64,000 nt of DNA from an uncultured Kiloniellaceae bacterium (GCA_947493695.1 CANLSF010000003.1:558001-622000); one strand, 5' to 3'; shown: positions 29,219 to 40,490, counted from the first letter of the stretch. The notes: generated from the sequence alone by a model not told the origin. Numbers and translations: made by a program.

Positions 29219-29593
29219 ATGACCGAGTTGACGAGAGAGCTGGTGGACGCCGTAGGCGACGCCTTCAACGCAAACGATATCGACGCGGTGATGCAGTACT
29301 TCGCGCCCGATGCAGTGTTCGATCACGCTGTTGGGCCCGAAGTCCATGGTGTCCGCTTCGAGGGCGCGGGGAAAATCCGAGAGGTCTTTGCAGGTCTTTT
29401 CAAAAAGGTCGAAAAGGTGCATTGGGTCACGCTGGCCTGTGGCATCGTGGGATCGAAGGCCTACTGCGAGTACCGCCGGACCGCAACACACCGGGATGGC
29501 ACGGCGGAAGAATTTCTAAGCATCGATATCCTCACCTTCAAAGATGGGCTCATCGTCCATAAAGATACTTACTACAAGCAGCGAACAGCTTGA
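29219..29593 (+). CDS. Nuclear transport factor 2 / SnoaL-like protein
   Basis: LVDAVGDAFNANDIDAVMQYFAPDAVFDHAVGPEVHGVRFEGAGKIREVFAGLFKKVEKVHW. Confidence 0.85.
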   Translation: MTELTRELVDAVGDAFNANDIDAVMQYFAPDAVFDHAVGPEVHGVRFEGAGKIREVFAGLFKKVEKVHWVTLACGIVGSKAYCEYRRTATHRDGTAEEFLSIDILTFKDGLIVHKDTYYKQRTA

Positions 29594-29677
29594 AGCCTTG
29601 CATAGGAACTTAGCCCGGGCGGCGCCTCCGGCTTGATCGGCGGCGCCGTTATTTCCGCAAGGCGCAATCGTGCGAGA

Positions 29678-30172
29678 TCAGGACTTTTCCATAAGTCTCG
29701 TGTGGCAACAGCCGGTTTTTCCCGGTGCCCAGGTCTCGAGTTCATAGTCGAAGCCGGCCTCCTCCCACACCGCTTTATCGAAGGCCGTTGCACAGCTCAG
29801 GAGCGTACAGACCTCTTCATCGCTGCAGCCCATATCGAGCCAGCCATCCTTGAGCGGGCAGGTCATCATCTGAACATCAAGACAACTGTCACTGATCTCC
29901 CTGACCTCGGGCGAATAGGTCGCGCCTTCGTCCGGCCCCCTAAAAAACGCATCGAGCATTCCCTGGAAATCACGGGGTGCGAGATGCGCCAGCGATGCGC
30001 CGACTTCGAGCCCATGTGCCCGACTGGCGCTTTGCATCACGCTGATCGCTTCGGTTTCGCCGTAGCGCTGTGACAACTCGCGAAATACGGCGAGATAGAT
30101 CCTGGCGCGATCTCTCACCGCACCGTAATGAAGCGAGTGCTGCTCGGTTCCGATGTTTCCAGTCTGCGTCAT
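29678..30172 (-). CDS. L-2-amino-thiazoline-4-carboxylic acid hydrolase family protein
   Basis: MQSASRAHGLEVGASLAHLAP...MTCPLKDGWLDMGCSDEEVCTLLSCATAFDKAVWEEAGFDYELETWAPGKTGCCHTRL. Confidence 0.75.
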   Translation of the reverse strand: MTQTGNIGTEQHSLHYGAVRDRARIYLAVFRELSQRYGETEAISVMQSASRAHGLEVGASLAHLAPRDFQGMLDAFFRGPDEGATYSPEVREISDSCLDVQMMTCPLKDGWLDMGCSDEEVCTLLSCATAFDKAVWEEAGFDYELETWAPGKTGCCHTRLMEKS

Positions 30173-30552
30173 TCTGCTGCCACCGCTTCAATTTCCAATA
30201 ACCAGGCTTCGTCGAAAATACCGGCGATGATCACCGTCAGGGCCGGTTCGTACTCGCCCAGGATCTTGCGTCGCACTGCGCTGTTTTCGGCCCGGTACTT
30301 TCGGTCCGACAGATAGGTGGTATGCCGCACGATGTTGCCCATTCCCATACCCGCCGCTTTGAGCTGAGCCTCGACATTCGCCCAGGCCTGCTCCGCCTGT
30401 TCGACAAAGCTCTCCGGAAGCGATCCATCCGGCCGCACCGGTATCTGCCCGCTGACATAAAGTGTCCGCGTTGTATCTGATACGGCCACACCCTGCGAAT
30501 ACCCGCTCTTCAAATCATGGGCTTGTGGTGAAGAGATATAATCCAAAGTCAT
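30169..30552 (-). CDS. RidA / YjgF-family protein
   Basis: LYVSGQIPVRPDGSLPESFVEQAEQAWANVEAQLKAAGMGMGNIVRHTTYLSDR. Confidence 0.93.
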   Translation of the reverse strand: MTLDYISSPQAHDLKSGYSQGVAVSDTTRTLYVSGQIPVRPDGSLPESFVEQAEQAWANVEAQLKAAGMGMGNIVRHTTYLSDRKYRAENSAVRRKILGEYEPALTVIIAGIFDEAWLLEIEAVAAE

Positions 30553-30637
30553 GTATAGTCTTCTTTCGTTGCTCGATACCTGGCTGCAAGGCTACTGGTC
30601 GAAAGCGATACCTCACAAAGCAGAAGACCTCTCCCGG

Positions 30638-30658
30638 AGACTTAGAATTACTAAGTCT
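30638..30658. promoter_or_regulatory. Perfect palindrome, candidate LysR operator
   Basis: AGACTTAG-AATTA-CTAAGTCT, 8-bp perfect arms, between divergent ridA-like and lysR-like genes. Confidence 0.6.
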
Positions 30659-30712
30659 GCAGCTGCGGTCTCTTGTGTCATTCTGGCCTGAGTGGAGACG
30701 GAAAGAGACGAA

Positions 30713-31342
30713 ATGACCTACAGGCTTCCATCCCTGAATACGCTGCGCGCTTTCGAGGCCGCGGCCCGGCACCTCAGCTTCAAGACCGCGGCAAGCGAGC
30801 TCGGCGTGACCGCCGGTGCCGTGAGTCAGCAGGTAAAGAAACTTGAAAACTCATTGGGCGTCGCACTCTTCCGCCGTCTGCCGCACGGGCTGCTGCTGAC
30901 CCGCGAAGGTGAGACCTATCTGCCCTCAATCACAAAGGTCTTTGAGGATCTGACCGACGCCACGGAAGCCATCGCTCCCCGGATCAACAGCAAGAAGTTC
31001 CGGGTCGGTATCTGCTCACAGGTTAAGGCAATGCTGCCGGAGAATTGGCCGAACCACAGCGAGAACCTGCGGAACCACGTCCGGGACTGGGTGGAAACCA
31101 GAGATGTCGAGAAACTCAGGACCGACGAAATAGACTGTCTCATCCGACCGGGCGGAGGTCCCTACGCGGAGCTCGCCCTCGTCATCATCCCTGGCACAGG
31201 CAGCGCAGAAGCCTGGCACTTTGTGTGCAAACCCGGTCTGGCCGACTGCAGTCAGTCCAAGGCCATCCTGCAGGACCTGATGCGCATCCGCAGCGAAGAT
31301 CCAGGTTCCGTTCATGCCGTTCGTCTTTCACCCGGCAACTAA
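30713..31342 (+). CDS. Compact LysR-like transcriptional regulator (GcvA-type HTH)
   Basis: LPSLNTLRAFEAAARHLSFKTAASELGVTAGAVSQQVKKLENSLGVALFRRLPHGLLLT; only about 209 aa. Confidence 0.85.
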   Translation: MTYRLPSLNTLRAFEAAARHLSFKTAASELGVTAGAVSQQVKKLENSLGVALFRRLPHGLLLTREGETYLPSITKVFEDLTDATEAIAPRINSKKFRVGICSQVKAMLPENWPNHSENLRNHVRDWVETRDVEKLRTDEIDCLIRPGGGPYAELALVIIPGTGSAEAWHFVCKPGLADCSQSKAILQDLMRIRSEDPGSVHAVRLSPGN

Positions 31343-31363
31343 CGCAGCAGACGGAACCCGGAC

Positions 31364-32623
31364 TCAGATCAGGGTGGTGGAAAGACTTGCGAAGTAACTC
31401 AGAAGAATCAGAACAAGACCGACCCCCAGCAGGAACGGCCAAAGCGCTTTCAGAATGGCGCCGGGTGATGTCTCGCTCATGGAAGACGCGATATAGAGTC
31501 CGATCCCAACGGGCGGCGTCAAGAGGCCCAAAACCAGGTTCAGGCAAATCACGACACCGAATTGATAGGGGCTGATGTCGTAATTACCCGTCGCAATCGG
31601 CAGGAGGATCGGGGTGATAAGGATGATCGCCGCGATACCGTCTATTACCATTCCGACCAGCAACAAGGCGGCGTTGACGATCAGAAAAAACAGGAATGGA
31701 TCGGACGTGATCGCGGTAAGCAGGCCGGCGAGCTTTTGCGGTATTTCTTCATAGATGATGACCCAGCCGAAAACGCTCGCGGCTGAGATCATGAAGATGA
31801 TCATGGATGCGTTCACGGCGGTCCGCTTGAACATCTTGCCGAGCTGTCCGGGCTTCAGTTCGCCGTAAACCAGCCAGCCCACAACAAAAGCGATCAATGA
31901 CGCTATCGCCGCTGACTCTGTGGGAGTCGCGATGCCAAAGAGGATCCCCCCAATGATCGCCAGGGGAATCAGGAGCGCCGGCAAGGCTTCAAGCACTGCA
32001 CGGGCGGCGTCTTTGGGTGTCATCCAGACACCCTTGGGAAACTGCTGCCGCCAGCCGACAATCGTGATCACGAACGCAAAGGTCAGCGCCAGCAGCAGCC
32101 CGGGGATAATCCCGGCAATGAACATTTCGCCGATTGGGACTTGAGCCAGCACACCGAAGATCACAAACATCATCGAGGGAGGAATGACGGGCGCAAGCAG
32201 GCCTCCTGCGGCAGTGGTCGCGGCGGAAAATCCCTTGTCATAACCTTCGTCTGCCATTGCGGGCACCATGGCGCGTGACATAACCGCAATCTGCGCGGTG
32301 GCCGAGCCGATGATCGCCGCCATAAACATATTGGCCAGCAGGTTGATATAGGCCAAGCCACCCCGAAAACCGCCGACAAAAACCCGCGCCATATTTACCA
32401 GGCGCTTGGTCATGCCGCCTTCGTTCATCAGCTCCCCGGTCAGCATGAAGAGCGGAATAGCCAAAAGGCCGTAGTTCTCCAGACCGGCAAACATCTTCTG
32501 CATAAAGCTGTCGTAGAGTACGGTGTTTCCGCTTTCCCAGATGTACCAGACGGCTGTGACCACCAACACGATGGCGACCGGGACGGATAGAAACAGCGCG
32601 GCCAGGAAGACGAAGGGACTCAT
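31364..32623 (-). CDS. TRAP transporter large permease (DctM)
   Basis: FMLTGELMNEGGMTKRLVNMARVFVGGFRGGLAYINLLANMFMAAIIGSATAQIAVMSRAM. Confidence 0.95.
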   Translation of the reverse strand: MSPFVFLAALFLSVPVAIVLVVTAVWYIWESGNTVLYDSFMQKMFAGLENYGLLAIPLFMLTGELMNEGGMTKRLVNMARVFVGGFRGGLAYINLLANMFMAAIIGSATAQIAVMSRAMVPAMADEGYDKGFSAATTAAGGLLAPVIPPSMMFVIFGVLAQVPIGEMFIAGIIPGLLLALTFAFVITIVGWRQQFPKGVWMTPKDAARAVLEALPALLIPLAIIGGILFGIATPTESAAIASLIAFVVGWLVYGELKPGQLGKMFKRTAVNASMIIFMISAASVFGWVIIYEEIPQKLAGLLTAITSDPFLFFLIVNAALLLVGMVIDGIAAIILITPILLPIATGNYDISPYQFGVVICLNLVLGLLTPPVGIGLYIASSMSETSPGAILKALWPFLLGVGLVLILLSYFASLSTTLI

Positions 32624-33153
32624 TCGGCTTCTTCCTGCGGCGGCCCGCCAAGCAGATGCATTGTCGAATGCAACACCGCCCCAATCGCAAAGAGCCACAT
32701 CACACTCCAGAAGAGATATTTCGGATATCCCAGGGTCGATGTCGGCTCGGCATAGATGAAGTTAAAGGTTTGGCTCTGAAACGCTTTGATGTCGAAATCC
32801 GCGCCCGCAAGTTCAAGAGGCAGGAACCAGCGCCAACAGAACCAGAGCATTGCAAGTGCGAAGGCGAAAACCACGATGTTTACAGCTTGTACAATCACGG
32901 CTTTGGCCTTTGGGGACACCGCATCGGGAAGCAGGGTAACAGCAACCGCATTGCGGTGATGAAGGGCCGCGGACGCCCCCAGAAAGGTCATCCATATCAT
33001 TGCGTAGATCGCAAGTTCGTCGACCCAAAAGAGTGCGCTGCCGGCTGTTCGCGTAACGACATTGAGTAAAACCAATGCCGTCACGCAGATCGCCAACACA
33101 GCAGCGCACCAGAGTTCAATACGCGCCCAGACCGCTGATAACCGATAGAGCAT
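32620..33153 (-). CDS. TRAP transporter small permease (DctQ)
   Basis: FWVDELAIYAMIWMTFLGASAALHHRNAVAVTLLPD; overlaps dctM start. Confidence 0.92.
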   Translation of the reverse strand: MLYRLSAVWARIELWCAAVLAICVTALVLLNVVTRTAGSALFWVDELAIYAMIWMTFLGASAALHHRNAVAVTLLPDAVSPKAKAVIVQAVNIVVFAFALAMLWFCWRWFLPLELAGADFDIKAFQSQTFNFIYAEPTSTLGYPKYLFWSVMWLFAIGAVLHSTMHLLGGPPQEEAE

Positions 33154-33164
33154 AGCCCCTCACG

Positions 33165-33194
33165 AAAAAAGGCGCAGGTGCGATTACCCGCGCC
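33165..33194 (-). terminator. Intrinsic terminator or attenuator between the second dctP and dctQM
   Basis: Minus strand GGCGC-G-GGT...ACC-T-GCGCC followed by TTTTTT (AAAAAA at 33165-33170). Confidence 0.75.
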
Positions 33195-33216
33195 TCTGTG
33201 AATCATTTTCGTTTTG

Positions 33217-34203
<987 letters not shown>

Positions 34204-34226
34204 TTATTTCTTTGATTTTTTTTGCA

Positions 34227-34781
<555 letters not shown>

Positions 34782-34876
34782 CTAACAAAAACTTCCATGA
34801 GTTTATCTATAACTGCAAAGGATAACTCGGCATCTAGATATCGAATTTAATTATATCGCGGTGTGGATTTCACACG

Positions 34877-35830
34877 TCATAGCTTGAGACCGCAGCTTTC
34901 AAAGCCATCCCGAATGGCCACTTTTTCGGCGTCTGTTAACTCCAGCATCGGAGCCCGTACCCGCCCGCCGACCTGTCCCAACAGCTCCTGCCAGTATTTA
35001 CCGAAGGCCGTTGGTTTCCCCGCCGGTCGCGTGCGCTTCATGGCCTCGCGCACGGGGTCGAGACTGTCGCAGGCTTTGCGGGCTTGATCGAACTTTCCGG
35101 CAAAGGCCAGCTGCGTGTATTCATGCATTCGTTTGTCGTTGGAAGTCTGCAATTGATACGGCGGAGAGGAGCAGAGGTAGAGCCGCCAGCCCAGTTCCTC
35201 GATATTATCGAGCCATTCGTGCTCGGCAGAGGTCGAGACCTGGATCCTGTCGCCAACGAGATGATGCAGCTTCACATACATCTCGCGGGGAACAGAATAC
35301 TTTATGGCGACGATGTTCGGCAGCTCGGCGATACGGGCGCATTCCTCGGGCTGCATCAGATAACCGCTGTCAGGATGGCTCCACATCGCAATCCCGATAT
35401 CAAGGCGATCGCAGAAGGTTTTGTAGTACTGATAGAGCACTTCGCTGCGGTCATGCACGAAACTCAGGACCGGCGCGTGCACAACAATGTAATCGGCGCC
35501 GCAGTCTTGCGCATGCTGTGCCAATTCCAGCACAGTGCCCATGTTCTGGTCCGAGACCGAAACAATGACCCCCGCCTTTCCTCCGCACTCCTCTACCGCG
35601 ATTTCGAAGTTCCGCTTGCGCTCTTCCAGGCTCATCGAGAAGAACTCGCCCTGCTTGCCCGCCACGAACAGGCCCTGAATCTCCAGATCGTCGATCCAGT
35701 GGCGGATATTTGAGCGCAACCCGGCCTCATCGAGCGTCAGGTCGTCGCTGAAGGGATTCAGCGCCGCCGCCCAGATACCCGTCATATTCTCACGTGCGTA
35801 GGCCTTCGCATCATGCTTTGCGTACTTCAT
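34877..35830 (-). CDS. Dihydrodipicolinate synthase-family (Schiff-base aldolase) protein
   Basis: DEAGLRSNIRHWIDDLEIQGLFVAGKQGEFFSMSLEERKRNFEIAVEECGGKAGVIVSVSD...IVAIKYSVPREM. Confidence 0.88.
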   Translation of the reverse strand: MKYAKHDAKAYARENMTGIWAAALNPFSDDLTLDEAGLRSNIRHWIDDLEIQGLFVAGKQGEFFSMSLEERKRNFEIAVEECGGKAGVIVSVSDQNMGTVLELAQHAQDCGADYIVVHAPVLSFVHDRSEVLYQYYKTFCDRLDIGIAMWSHPDSGYLMQPEECARIAELPNIVAIKYSVPREMYVKLHHLVGDRIQVSTSAEHEWLDNIEELGWRLYLCSSPPYQLQTSNDKRMHEYTQLAFAGKFDQARKACDSLDPVREAMKRTRPAGKPTAFGKYWQELLGQVGGRVRAPMLELTDAEKVAIRDGFESCGLKL

Positions 35831-35989
35831 CGGCAGGAGCCTTTGGTTGGAGAGCCGCTATGTTGTTATGCCAAGAGGCCGCAATTCGTCACAGCTGCCA
35901 ACGCGAAACGGCAAAACTGGCTATCAAAATTTTATATATCAAAGCGCATTCAATTTCGGCTAAACCTTACTCAACCAAAGGAAGCCGGA

Positions 35990-36766
35990 ATGAAAATTGG
36001 TCTGATCGGAAACGGCGCGATTGCCGGTTTTGTGCGTAAAGAGCTGGAGAAAAGCGAGCATAGCCTTGGCGCGATCCTGTTGCGGCCGGAACGGGTTGCC
36101 GAAAACCCGAAGCTCCATGTCGGCTCGGTTCGCGATCTACCGGATGACCTCGAATTGATAATCGACTGCGCCGGTCATACGGCGCTTGCGGCACATGGCC
36201 CGGCTATTCTGTTGCGCGGCATGGACCTGATTTCGGTTTCCCTGGGCGCATTGGCGGATCCTAATATCCATCGAGCCCTTGAAAAAGCGGCCCAGAACGG
36301 CGGCGCCCGGTTGCACCTCGCCAGCGGGGCCATCGGGGCGCTGGATTGCCTTCAGGCGGCGCGTGTTGGGCGGTTGCAGGATGTGACTTACATTGGGCGC
36401 AAACCTCCCGTTGGGTGGCGCGGCTCGCCGGCTGAGACACAGCTCGACCTCGATAGCTTGACGGTGGGTGCGCGGACACATTTCGAGGGAACTGCCCGCG
36501 AGGCGGCACTGGCCTATCCAAAGAATGCGAACGTTGCCGCTGCGGTGGCTCTTGCCGGTCTCGGCTTCGATGCAACGCAGGTCCGGCTGATCGCAGATGC
36601 CGATGTTACGGCCAACATTCACGAGATCGCAGCCTCAGGTGACTTTGGCAGTTTTAGTTTCCGGATCAGCGGGCAATCCCTGCCGGACAACCCGCGAAGT
36701 TCCGCCCTGGCAGCCATGAGCGTGCTGAGCAAGCTGGATCAGACGCTCCAGCCCATCACGCTATGA
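35990..36766 (+). CDS. Aspartate dehydrogenase-family protein (NadX-like)
   Basis: MKIGLIGNGAIAGFV...LELIIDCAGHTALAAHGPAILLRGMDLISVSLGALADPNIHRALEKAAQNGGARLHLASGAIGALD. Confidence 0.88.
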   Translation: MKIGLIGNGAIAGFVRKELEKSEHSLGAILLRPERVAENPKLHVGSVRDLPDDLELIIDCAGHTALAAHGPAILLRGMDLISVSLGALADPNIHRALEKAAQNGGARLHLASGAIGALDCLQAARVGRLQDVTYIGRKPPVGWRGSPAETQLDLDSLTVGARTHFEGTAREAALAYPKNANVAAAVALAGLGFDATQVRLIADADVTANIHEIAASGDFGSFSFRISGQSLPDNPRSSALAAMSVLSKLDQTLQPITL

Positions 36767-37707
36767 TCAGCCGTCACTCCCGCATTGTCGATCGCGCGCT
36801 CACCCGGCTAAAGCTGCGGCAGCTCCGCCTGCTGCTGGCCGTTGAGAACCACGGGAACATCCAAAACGCGGCGCGCGAGCTAGGCATCTCCCAGCCTGCC
36901 GCAACAAAGATGATCCAGGATCTGGAACTCGATTTCGAAGTAAAGCTCTTCAGCCGTACCAACCGCGGTGTAACCCCCACGGTGTTCGGTCAGACCCTGA
37001 TCCGGCACGGTAAGCTCATCTTTGCTCAGATCTCGAATGCCGCGCAGGAGCTAGACGATCTGAGCGAAGGCAACAGTGGGCGCGTTGTCGTGGGTACCCT
37101 GCTCGCGGCTTCCACCGGACTGCTGCCGGCCGCGATCGACATTCTGCTGACAGCCCGCCCGAAGGTTGCAATCAAGATCAGTGAGGGCACCAACGAAGTC
37201 CTGATGCCGGCCCTGCTGTCGGGCGAGATTGATCTGGTCGTTGGCAGGCTCCCGTCCCATCGGCACCGCGACAAGCTACAGCAGGAGAAACTCTTCGAAG
37301 ATCAGATATTTGCCGTCACGGGCAACCATCATCCGCTTGCGTCGAAGCGGTCTTTGACATTTGATCAGATCAAACCCTTCGGCTGGATCCTTCCGCCGCT
37401 CGAAACCACACTGCGGCGGCAGGTCGACCAGTTTTTCGTCGGCCAGCAACAATACATGCCGCCTTTCGCGATTGAATCAGTGTCGTATCTGACAAACAGG
37501 GCGCTCCTGCAATCGCGCGACCTGATCGGCCTGATGCCCGCCGAGGTGATCGCTCAAGACATCGAAAGCGGCAATATTTCCAGGCTGAACTGGGAAGTTC
37601 CCTTCGGCCAGGGCCCCGTCGGCATCTCCTATCGCAGCGACAACAGCCTGTCTCCGGCTGGACATGCTTTCAAAGAGGCCTTGCATCGTGCCGCCAAGGA
37701 AAGATAG
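36763..37707 (+). CDS. LysR-family transcriptional regulator
   Basis: LKLRQLRLLLAVENHGNIQNAARELGISQPAATKMIQDLELDFEVKLFSRTNRGVTPT; start overlaps the upstream stop. Confidence 0.95.
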   Translation: MISRHSRIVDRALTRLKLRQLRLLLAVENHGNIQNAARELGISQPAATKMIQDLELDFEVKLFSRTNRGVTPTVFGQTLIRHGKLIFAQISNAAQELDDLSEGNSGRVVVGTLLAASTGLLPAAIDILLTARPKVAIKISEGTNEVLMPALLSGEIDLVVGRLPSHRHRDKLQQEKLFEDQIFAVTGNHHPLASKRSLTFDQIKPFGWILPPLETTLRRQVDQFFVGQQQYMPPFAIESVSYLTNRALLQSRDLIGLMPAEVIAQDIESGNISRLNWEVPFGQGPVGISYRSDNSLSPAGHAFKEALHRAAKER

Positions 37708-37812
37708 CGGCTTGGTATTCCCCAAATTGATATCTGTATTCTCCTAATTCGCTTGAAGTGATAGGCAAATTTGAATGTTGTGACCTCCTCACAAGAAGGA
37801 GTCGCGAGATCC

Positions 37813-39243
37813 ATGTATCCAGAGTTAAAGCTCTTTATCGCGGGCGAATGGCGAAGCTGCAGCCGCGATATGCCTGTGATCAATCCAGCGACGGAGAAAG
37901 AACTCGGGCGCCTGCCTTGCGCCGCGCAGCAGGATCTGGATGACGCGCTGGACGCGGCGGTAAAGGGCTTTCGTATCTGGAGCAGGACCTCTCCGCGAGA
38001 CCGCGCCGATACTCTCCTGCAGGTCGCCGCTCTGTTGCGCGACCGACAGGAGGAAATCGCACGCTCGATCACCCTTGAACACGGTAAACCGCTTCAACAG
38101 GCTCGGCTCGAGGTCATCCGAGGCGCCGAGTTCTTTGAATGGGACGCAGGTGAAGCCATGCGGACCTATGGGCGGGTTATTCCCGCGCCCGCCGGCCACA
38201 AATTCGCTGTGCATCACCAGCCCATCGGTGTCGTAACCGCTTTTTCGCCCTGGAATTTTCCAGTCAGTCAGCCAGCCCGGAAGATTGCTGGCGCCCTGGC
38301 ATCCGGCTGTTCGGTCATTTTAAAAGCGGCGGAAGAAACCCCGGCCGGTGCGATCCACATCGCCCGCGCCTTTGAAGACGCAGGCTTGCCGCCCGGCGTC
38401 CTCAACCTTGTGTTCGGTGACCCGGCCATGATTTCCGGTTACCTGATTCCGCAGCCCCCTGTGCGTCTTGTCGCCTTTACCGGCTCAACAGCGGTTGGCC
38501 GTCACCTGACGACGCTGGCATCCGAGCATATGACATCCGTCCTTATGGAGCTGGGCGGCCATGCGCCCGTCATCGTATGCGAAGACACCGATGTCACAGC
38601 CGCCGCGACCTCTGGCGCCGTGCGTAAGATGCGCAATGCAGGTCAGGTCTGCACTTCCCCTACGCGGTTCTTTGTGCATGAGGACATCTTCGACAACTTC
38701 ACGGACACCTTTGTCACCCGTGCGGCAGCGACCCTGGTCGGAAACGGAATGGACGACGGGGTTGAGATGGGACCGCTCGCCAATGAACGCCGTGTCCCGG
38801 TCCTCACCGGGCTGGTCGAAGACGCCTGCGCCAAAGGAGCAGAGCTTGCCACAGGTGGTGCGCGTCTTGGAGACGCGGGTTATTTCTTCCAGCCAACGGT
38901 GCTGGTCAATGTCCCCGACACTGCCAGAATCATGCAGGAAGAACCTTTCGGACCGATTGCCGTGATTAATCCCGTTGCATCCTTGGACGACGCGATTTCG
39001 CAGGCGAATGCCGTGCCCTATGGCCTCGCGGGCTACGCCTTTACCAATCGGGCGGACTATATCGACCGTATGATCGACGAGGTCGAGGTCGGAAACCTCT
39101 CGATCAACACCCTCGAAGCGTCAATGCCCGAAACCCCGTTCGGTGGCGTGAAGTCCAGCGGCTACGGTCGGGAGGGAGGCTCTGAAGGCCTGGACAACTA
39201 CATGACCGTCAAACATGTCTGGCACGCCTCTAAGATCGCCTAG
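37813..39243 (+). CDS. NAD(P)-dependent aldehyde dehydrogenase (succinate-semialdehyde dehydrogenase-like)
   Basis: FSPWNFPVSQPARKIAGALASGCSVILKAAEETPAGA...MELGGHAPVIV...NAGQVCTSPTRF. Confidence 0.93.
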   Translation: MYPELKLFIAGEWRSCSRDMPVINPATEKELGRLPCAAQQDLDDALDAAVKGFRIWSRTSPRDRADTLLQVAALLRDRQEEIARSITLEHGKPLQQARLEVIRGAEFFEWDAGEAMRTYGRVIPAPAGHKFAVHHQPIGVVTAFSPWNFPVSQPARKIAGALASGCSVILKAAEETPAGAIHIARAFEDAGLPPGVLNLVFGDPAMISGYLIPQPPVRLVAFTGSTAVGRHLTTLASEHMTSVLMELGGHAPVIVCEDTDVTAAATSGAVRKMRNAGQVCTSPTRFFVHEDIFDNFTDTFVTRAAATLVGNGMDDGVEMGPLANERRVPVLTGLVEDACAKGAELATGGARLGDAGYFFQPTVLVNVPDTARIMQEEPFGPIAVINPVASLDDAISQANAVPYGLAGYAFTNRADYIDRMIDEVEVGNLSINTLEASMPETPFGGVKSSGYGREGGSEGLDNYMTVKHVWHASKIA

Positions 39244-39296
39244 GCGACGAACGACGCATTCCTCACATCAAACCGCTCTCCGGTGCGCAAGATACT

Positions 39297-39321
39297 GGGG
39301 TCAGGTCTTCTTTTTTGCATC
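39297..39321 (+). repeat. GGGGTCAGGTC-type REP-like sequence (partial copy)
   Basis: GGGGTCAGGTCTTCTTTTTTGCATC; shares the GGGGTCAGGTC arm with the repeats at 58265 and 61484. Confidence 0.5.
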
Positions 39322-39428
39322 AAGATCCCAACGAAGATCGCGCAACTCCGGACTTGATATCGCCAGTATGTATCCGCGCAAACCGAATCCCGAACTGTCC
39401 CGGAGATCACCTGAGAGCAGCTCCGCCC

Positions 39429-40490
39429 CTACTGCGAAAACTCAGGCAGTAGCTCGTCTGCAACACGCTTCAGTGTTGTCTCGATATCGGCATTGTTGAA
39501 CCGAAGGTTCAAGGCCACGTGGTTCACACCCAGGCTTTGCACTTCGCGCAGGTATTGCCGCAGGAATGTCGTCCCTGCGCTGAACCCCAGATGGATCGGA
39601 CGCGCCGGAGCCTCCGCCTTCTCGCGGACATCGACGTAAAGGGACTGCATAACCGGTTTGTCCGTCCCGCCGGCATCCAGGACGCGTTGGCGGTACTCCG
39701 AGACCATGCCTGCCTGAATGTCGGCATTGCGCGGATAGGTCATCCAGCCATCGCCCTGTTCGGCAACCCACTCGGGCGTTTGCTGACAGCCGCCCGTGAT
39801 CAGCATCGGAATGCGCCCGGAGACAGGTTTGGGCAACATATCCAAATGTCCGTTAAGCCGACCGTGAAGACCTTCAAAGTGGGGATTACTCTCAAAGGCC
39901 GCACGCATGTAGTTCACGCTGTCACGAAACCGCGCGCCGCGTTCGTCATAGTCCATGTTGAGCGCCGGGTACTCCTCCGGCCGGTCGCCGGACGCCACCC
40001 CGAGCAGGACCCGGCCACCGGACAGAACATCCGCCGACGCCACGGCCTTGGCCACATGCGCCGGGTGACGCAACGGCAGGATCACGCTTGCAATCCCAAG
40101 ACCGATACGATCGGTACAGGCCGCCATCGCGCCGAGATAGACGAAAGGGTCGAAAATCTGCCCCACGTCTCCAAAAGACGGAACACTGAAAGGGATGTCG
40201 CGCAGCCAGACAGCGGAAAAGCCCAAATCTTCGGCCAGCCTGACCCGCTCCAGATGACGCTCCATTAACGGCATCTCTTCAATCTGATAGGCCTCGAGGG
40301 GCGCGATGAGCCCGAGACTGAGCTGCCCCGGCTTGAAGACCGCGTTATAGGCAGGACTGATCGGCGAAAAGCCCGTGGTTTCTGTTGAGTTCAAAACAAT
40401 CTTGTCCTTTACAGCCTCTGCGCCTTCGCCCCTCGCCTGAGTGCGACTCTCGAATGACCTATGGATAGTGTGAACGGCCGACACCAGCAA
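39429..40490 (-). CDS. LLM-class oxidoreductase (luciferase-like); start uncertain
   Basis: RLAEDLGFSAVWLRDIPFSVPSFGDVGQIFDPFVYLGAMAACTDRIGLGIASVILPLRHPAHVAKAVASADVLSGGRVLLGVASGDR. Confidence 0.9.
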   Translation of the reverse strand: MLVSAVHTIHRSFESRTQARGEGAEAVKDKIVLNSTETTGFSPISPAYNAVFKPGQLSLGLIAPLEAYQIEEMPLMERHLERVRLAEDLGFSAVWLRDIPFSVPSFGDVGQIFDPFVYLGAMAACTDRIGLGIASVILPLRHPAHVAKAVASADVLSGGRVLLGVASGDRPEEYPALNMDYDERGARFRDSVNYMRAAFESNPHFEGLHGRLNGHLDMLPKPVSGRIPMLITGGCQQTPEWVAEQGDGWMTYPRNADIQAGMVSEYRQRVLDAGGTDKPVMQSLYVDVREKAEAPARPIHLGFSAGTTFLRQYLREVQSLGVNHVALNLRFNNADIETTLKRVADELLPEFSQ

